From positions 1 to 64,000 of the forward strand of contig CADAGX010000005.1 of the NCBI GenBank assembly GCA_902787575.1: 64,000 bases of DNA, given 5' to 3'. Below are positions 61,317 through 64,000 of the stretch, in pieces. Made by a program: the position numbers and the translations under genes. Each line of letters begins with the position of its first letter. The stretch's first letter is position 1. A model generated the notes under the pieces. The model was not told where the DNA came from. It did no database searches and saw nothing but the letters and a program-made list of their open reading frames with translations. Origin of the DNA: an uncultured Bacteroidales bacterium. Its GTDB lineage: Bacteria; Bacteroidota; Bacteroidia; Bacteroidales; Bacteroidaceae.

Positions 61317-61625
61317 ATGAGAAAGGTGAGAATAACTGCCGTGCGCAAGACCGAATATCCCGATCTGATGGCGCGCTACGAGAACCCGATAGAGCACACC
61401 TGCGACGTGTGCCTCGGGCAGGAGTGGATTTCCGTGGGCGGCCGGCGACCCGAAGGCATGTGCCCTTCGGCGTGGGAGTCTGTGCGCAAGTTTGTGCGCT
61501 CGCTCTCTCGCGGCGAGGGAAACTTCTACGACGGCTGGATGCAGAATCCCATGTCGGCCATGATAAGTTGCAACGACGGCTTTCGCCCCGTGAGTTTCCT
61601 ACTCGAGGCGCTGCCCGAAACATAA
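61317..61625 (+). CDS. TIGR04076 family protein
   Basis: 102 residues matching the small TIGR04076 family: KVRITAVRKTEYPDLMARY at the start, HTCDVCLGQEWIS with two Cys, RPEGMCPSAWESVRKFVRSL, the glycine turn, WMQNPMSAMISCNDGFRPVSF at the end. Three or four conserved Cys suggest a metal site. Function unknown; homologues are found in anaerobes. Lies between two heptad arrays, 96 bases after the Gfo/Idh gene and 27 before tex. Confidence 0.85.
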   Translation: MRKVRITAVRKTEYPDLMARYENPIEHTCDVCLGQEWISVGGRRPEGMCPSAWESVRKFVRSLSRGEGNFYDGWMQNPMSAMISCNDGFRPVSFLLEALPET

Positions 61626-61638
61626 ACGGCTTTTAAAC

Positions 61639-61666
61639 ATGGACTTTGAACTATGGACTTTGGACT
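61639..61666. repeat. ATGGACT/TTGAACT heptads at the tex start
   Basis: Four tandem heptads (ATGGACT, TTGAACT, ATGGACT, TTGGACT) of the ACTATGS family. The third unit (61653) supplies the ATG of tex. Confidence 0.8.
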
Positions 61667-63785
61667 TATAATTTCTCAGCGGCTGGGACTGAAGGAACAG
61701 TTCGTGCAGAACACCATCGACCTGCTGCAGGACGGAGCCACCATTCCGTTCGTCGCTCGCTACCGCAAGGAAGCCACAGGCGGCATGACGGAAGTGGAAA
61801 TCAGTGAGGTAAGCAACCTGCTGGACGAACTGACGGAACTGCAGAAACGCCGCAACTTCATCCTGCAGAGCATCGAGGCGCAGGAAAAACTGACCGACGA
61901 ACTGCGCAGCCGCATCGAAGCGTGCTGGGACAGCAGCGAGCTGGAAGACCTCTACCTGCCCTTCAAACAGAAGCGCCGCACGAAGGCGCAGGTGGCTCGC
62001 GAGGCGGGCTTGGAACCGCTGGCCAACATCATTCAGGCACAGAACGGCGCACCCATCCGTCAGGCTGCACTGCGCTATATTAATAAGGATAAAGGCGTCG
62101 AGACGGCCGAGCAGGCCATTCAGGGCGCGCAAGACATCATAGCAGAGCGCGTGAGCGAGTACGAGCGGGCGCGTCAGAGCCTGCGCTACACATTCCAGCA
62201 TCATGCGGTGATACAGAGCCGCGTCGTCCGTGGCAAGGATGCCGAGGGGCAGAACTTCCGCTCGTGGTTCGAGTGGAGCGAGCCGCTGGCACGCTGTAGC
62301 AGCCACCGACTGCTGGCCATGCGGCGCGGCGAGGCAGAAGGCGTGCTGCGCGTGACGATTTCGGTGGATGACGCATCGGCCATCGAACGCATCAGCCGCA
62401 TGTTCGTGAAGGGCGACGGCGAAGCCTCGCAGTTGGTGCGCGAGGCAGTGGAGGACGGATACAAGCGGCTGCTGGAGCCAAGCATTGCGGCCGAGTTTGC
62501 CGCTTCGTCCAAAAAGGCTGCCGACGAAGAGGCCATCCGCATCTTTGCCCTCGGACTGGAGAAGCTGCTCATGGCGCCACCGCTGGGACAGAAGCGTGTC
62601 ATGGCCATCGACCCGGGATTCCGCACGGGCTGCAAGGTGGTGTGTCTCGACGAGCAGGGCACACTGCTACATCACGACGTTATTTTCCCGCATCCGCCCA
62701 AGAACGAACGCGTGCAGGCCATGCTGGCCGTGCAGCGAATGGTGGAGCGCTATCGTGTGCAAGCCATCTCCATCGGCAACGGAACGGCAGGTCGCGAGAC
62801 GGAGAACTTCATCCGCCACCTCGACTTGCCCGAGGGCGTGGAGGTGTATAGCGTCAGCGAGGACGGCGCCAGCATCTACAGCGCCAGCGACATTGCGCGC
62901 GAGGAGTTCCCCGACGAGGATGTCACCGTGCGCGGAGCCGTCTCCATAGGCCGCCGACTCATGGACCCGCTGGCGGAACTCGTGAAGATAGACCCCAGCA
63001 GCATCGGAGTGGGGCAGTATCAGAAGGATGTGAACCAGACGCAGTTGCGAAAGAGCCTCGACCAGACCGTGGTCTCGTGCGTGAGCCGTGTGGGCGTGAA
63101 CCTCAATACGGCCAGCCCGTGGCTGCTGACTTATGTGAGCGGACTGGGGCCGGCACTGGCGGCAGGCATCGTACGCTACCGTTCGGAGCACGGGCCTTTC
63201 CGTTCGCGTCGCGACTTGCTGAGTGTGCCGCGTCTGGGCGCAAAGGCCTTCCAGCAGTGTGCCGGATTTCTGCGCGTGAAAGGCAGCGAGCCGCTGGATG
63301 GCAGTGCGGTGCACCCCGAGCGCTACGAATTGGTGCGGCAGATGGCTCGCGATGCTGACTGCACCGTCGAACAGTTGCTTGCCGACAAGCAGCTGCGGCA
63401 ACGGATAGACCTCAGTCGCTACGTGTCGGAAGACGTGGGAATGCCCACGCTGCGCGACATCATGGCCGAACTGGAGAAGCCCGGACGCGACCCGCGCGAG
63501 CCGCTCGAGCAGTTTGCCTTCGATGCTACGGTACACGAGATTACGGACCTCAGGGTGGGGCAGGTGTTGCCGGGCATCGTGTCGAACGTTACGAACTTTG
63601 GCGCCTTCGTGGATGTGGGCGTGCATACGAAGGGACTGGTGCACGTCTCGCAACTTGCGGACCGCTACGTCAAAGACCCCACAACGGTGGTGGCGCCCGG
63701 ACAGCACGTCACAGTCCGAGTGGTGGAGGTGGACCTTCAGCGAGGACGCATCTCACTCTCGATGAAAGAACTCTCTAACCACTAA
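61653..63785 (+). CDS. tex: RNA-binding transcription accessory protein Tex
   Basis: 710 residues. Start ATG 61653 (MDFGLIISQRLGLKEQF) lies inside a heptad repeat; the N-terminus aligns with Tex proteins from about residue 4. Domain order is that of Tex: helix-turn-helix and central helical N-terminal region (DGATIPFVARYRKEATGG), YqgF/RNase-H-like domain (VMAIDPGFRTGCKVV, about 315-330), helix-hairpin-helix pairs (YVSGLGPALAAGIVRYR, SVPRLGAKAFQQCAGFL) and a C-terminal S1 RNA-binding domain (GIVSNVTNFGAFVDVGVHTKGLVH). Binds RNA and affects transcription and toxin expression in some bacteria. Its final codons and stop fall in a heptad array (63774-63822). Confidence 0.95.
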   Translation: MDFGLIISQRLGLKEQFVQNTIDLLQDGATIPFVARYRKEATGGMTEVEISEVSNLLDELTELQKRRNFILQSIEAQEKLTDELRSRIEACWDSSELEDLYLPFKQKRRTKAQVAREAGLEPLANIIQAQNGAPIRQAALRYINKDKGVETAEQAIQGAQDIIAERVSEYERARQSLRYTFQHHAVIQSRVVRGKDAEGQNFRSWFEWSEPLARCSSHRLLAMRRGEAEGVLRVTISVDDASAIERISRMFVKGDGEASQLVREAVEDGYKRLLEPSIAAEFAASSKKAADEEAIRIFALGLEKLLMAPPLGQKRVMAIDPGFRTGCKVVCLDEQGTLLHHDVIFPHPPKNERVQAMLAVQRMVERYRVQAISIGNGTAGRETENFIRHLDLPEGVEVYSVSEDGASIYSASDIAREEFPDEDVTVRGAVSIGRRLMDPLAELVKIDPSSIGVGQYQKDVNQTQLRKSLDQTVVSCVSRVGVNLNTASPWLLTYVSGLGPALAAGIVRYRSEHGPFRSRRDLLSVPRLGAKAFQQCAGFLRVKGSEPLDGSAVHPERYELVRQMARDADCTVEQLLADKQLRQRIDLSRYVSEDVGMPTLRDIMAELEKPGRDPREPLEQFAFDATVHEITDLRVGQVLPGIVSNVTNFGAFVDVGVHTKGLVHVSQLADRYVKDPTTVVAPGQHVTVRVVEVDLQRGRISLSMKELSNH

Positions 63786-63822
63786 CCTCTAACCTCTAAC
63801 CACTCACCTCTAACCACTCACC
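63774..63822. repeat. TCTAACC/ACTCACC heptad array overlapping the tex stop
   Basis: Seven heptads in the reverse orientation to the array after thrC. The tex stop TAA is in the second unit and its last two codons (AAC CAC) are repeat-derived. Confidence 0.9.
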
Positions 63823-63830
63823 TTTCTTCT

Positions 63831-64000
63831 TTATTTCGCGAGTTTCGGTTTCCCGCGCTTCCAGACTACGCGTCGCTGCGAGAGAAACCAGTTTTTGCCG
63901 TGTGTGCGGTTGCCCTGATAGAAGAGGTAGGTCTTGCCGTCGCGGTCGGTGAAGATGTGCGGATGGCCCGACTCGCTTTCGTTCCAGCTGCCGGCTGGTC
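63831..64000 (-). CDS. C-terminal end of a glycosidase-like protein (5' part outside window)
   Basis: 56 codons remain, ending at TAA 63831. The fragment reads SGHPHIFTDRDGKTYLFYQGN, then THGKNWFLSQRRVVWKRG, ending KPKLAK. The blade pattern D-x-DGK-x-YLFYQG followed by KNW is typical of five-bladed propeller glycosidases (GH43/GH32/GH130-like) in Bacteroidetes. Too little sequence for a catalytic residue or family assignment. Convergent with tex, with the heptad array in the 45-base gap. Confidence 0.55.
   Translation of the reverse strand, partial: PAGSWNESESGHPHIFTDRDGKTYLFYQGNRTHGKNWFLSQRRVVWKRGKPKLAK

Overview
The window is chromosomal DNA from a Bacteroidales bacterium, most likely a Prevotella-type member of the Prevotellaceae. 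Three things support this. Many genes are preceded by the Bacteroidetes -7 box TAnnTTTG, in several cases with a TTG/TTTG element 19-21 bases upstream. The gene content is typical of the group: BspA-like leucine-rich surface proteins, GLUG-repeat proteins, DUF1573, DUF4286, a CBM20-containing MalQ, an archaeal-type phosphoglycerate mutase inside the threonine operon, and a translation cluster in the order ruvX-def-TPR-thrS-infC-rpmI-rplT. Finally, a 6S-like (Bacteroidales-1) RNA locus lies directly downstream of rplT. No rRNA, tRNA, CRISPR array, phage or complete insertion sequence was seen.

Layout. 1-8.8 kb: the end of a GLUG-repeat surface protein, a minus-strand operon DUF4286-ruvC-ABC ATPase, a DUF1573 protein, an SGNH esterase, a His-rich CobW-type metallochaperone and a secreted protein of unknown function. 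9-12.1 kb: plus-strand ADP-ribosylglycohydrolase, an unknown protein, a Bax-inhibitor-like membrane protein and an AlkD-like protein. 12.2-15.6 kb: a minus-strand operon of Na/phosphate symporter, response regulator and histidine kinase. 15.7-29.2 kb: a minus-strand surface/glycan operon of GH78 alpha-rhamnosidase lipoprotein, a 3276-residue BspA-like giant, a 63-residue small protein and a GH16 lipoprotein. 29.6-32 kb: DUF1846 protein and a small envelope cluster (YtxH, holin-like, unknown). 32.2-42.5 kb: SPOR lipoprotein, ruvX, def, a TPR protein, two secreted enzymes, thrS, infC, rpmI and rplT. 42.6-46.7 kb: the 6S-like RNA (minus strand), malQ, a PAP2 phosphatase and an orphan short minus-strand unit. 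46.8-54.4 kb: an FAD protein, the threonine operon thrA-apgM-thrC, and trmO. 54.8-64 kb: a TonB-dependent receptor, clpB, a Gfo/Idh/MocA oxidoreductase, a TIGR04076 protein, tex, and the 3' end of a glycosidase-like gene.

How the parts work together. The 16-29 kb operon joins glycan cleavage (rhamnosidase, endo-glucanase) with a giant adhesin, but has no SusC/SusD pair. ThrA, the phosphoglycerate-mutase homologue (a proposed homoserine kinase) and ThrC would complete the route from aspartate to threonine. The phosphate transporter is co-transcribed with its likely regulators.

The least explained signals are in the intergenic DNA. A motif RCRYGTCG is repeated at exact 22-base spacing at three loci. 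Families of 7-base repeats supply stop codons, and possibly one start codon, to flanking genes. There is an 85-bp tandem repeat carrying hairpins. A 47-codon orphan ORF sits in a tight promoter-terminator unit. Coordinates of promoters, terminators and hairpins were read by eye and no folding or database search was run.
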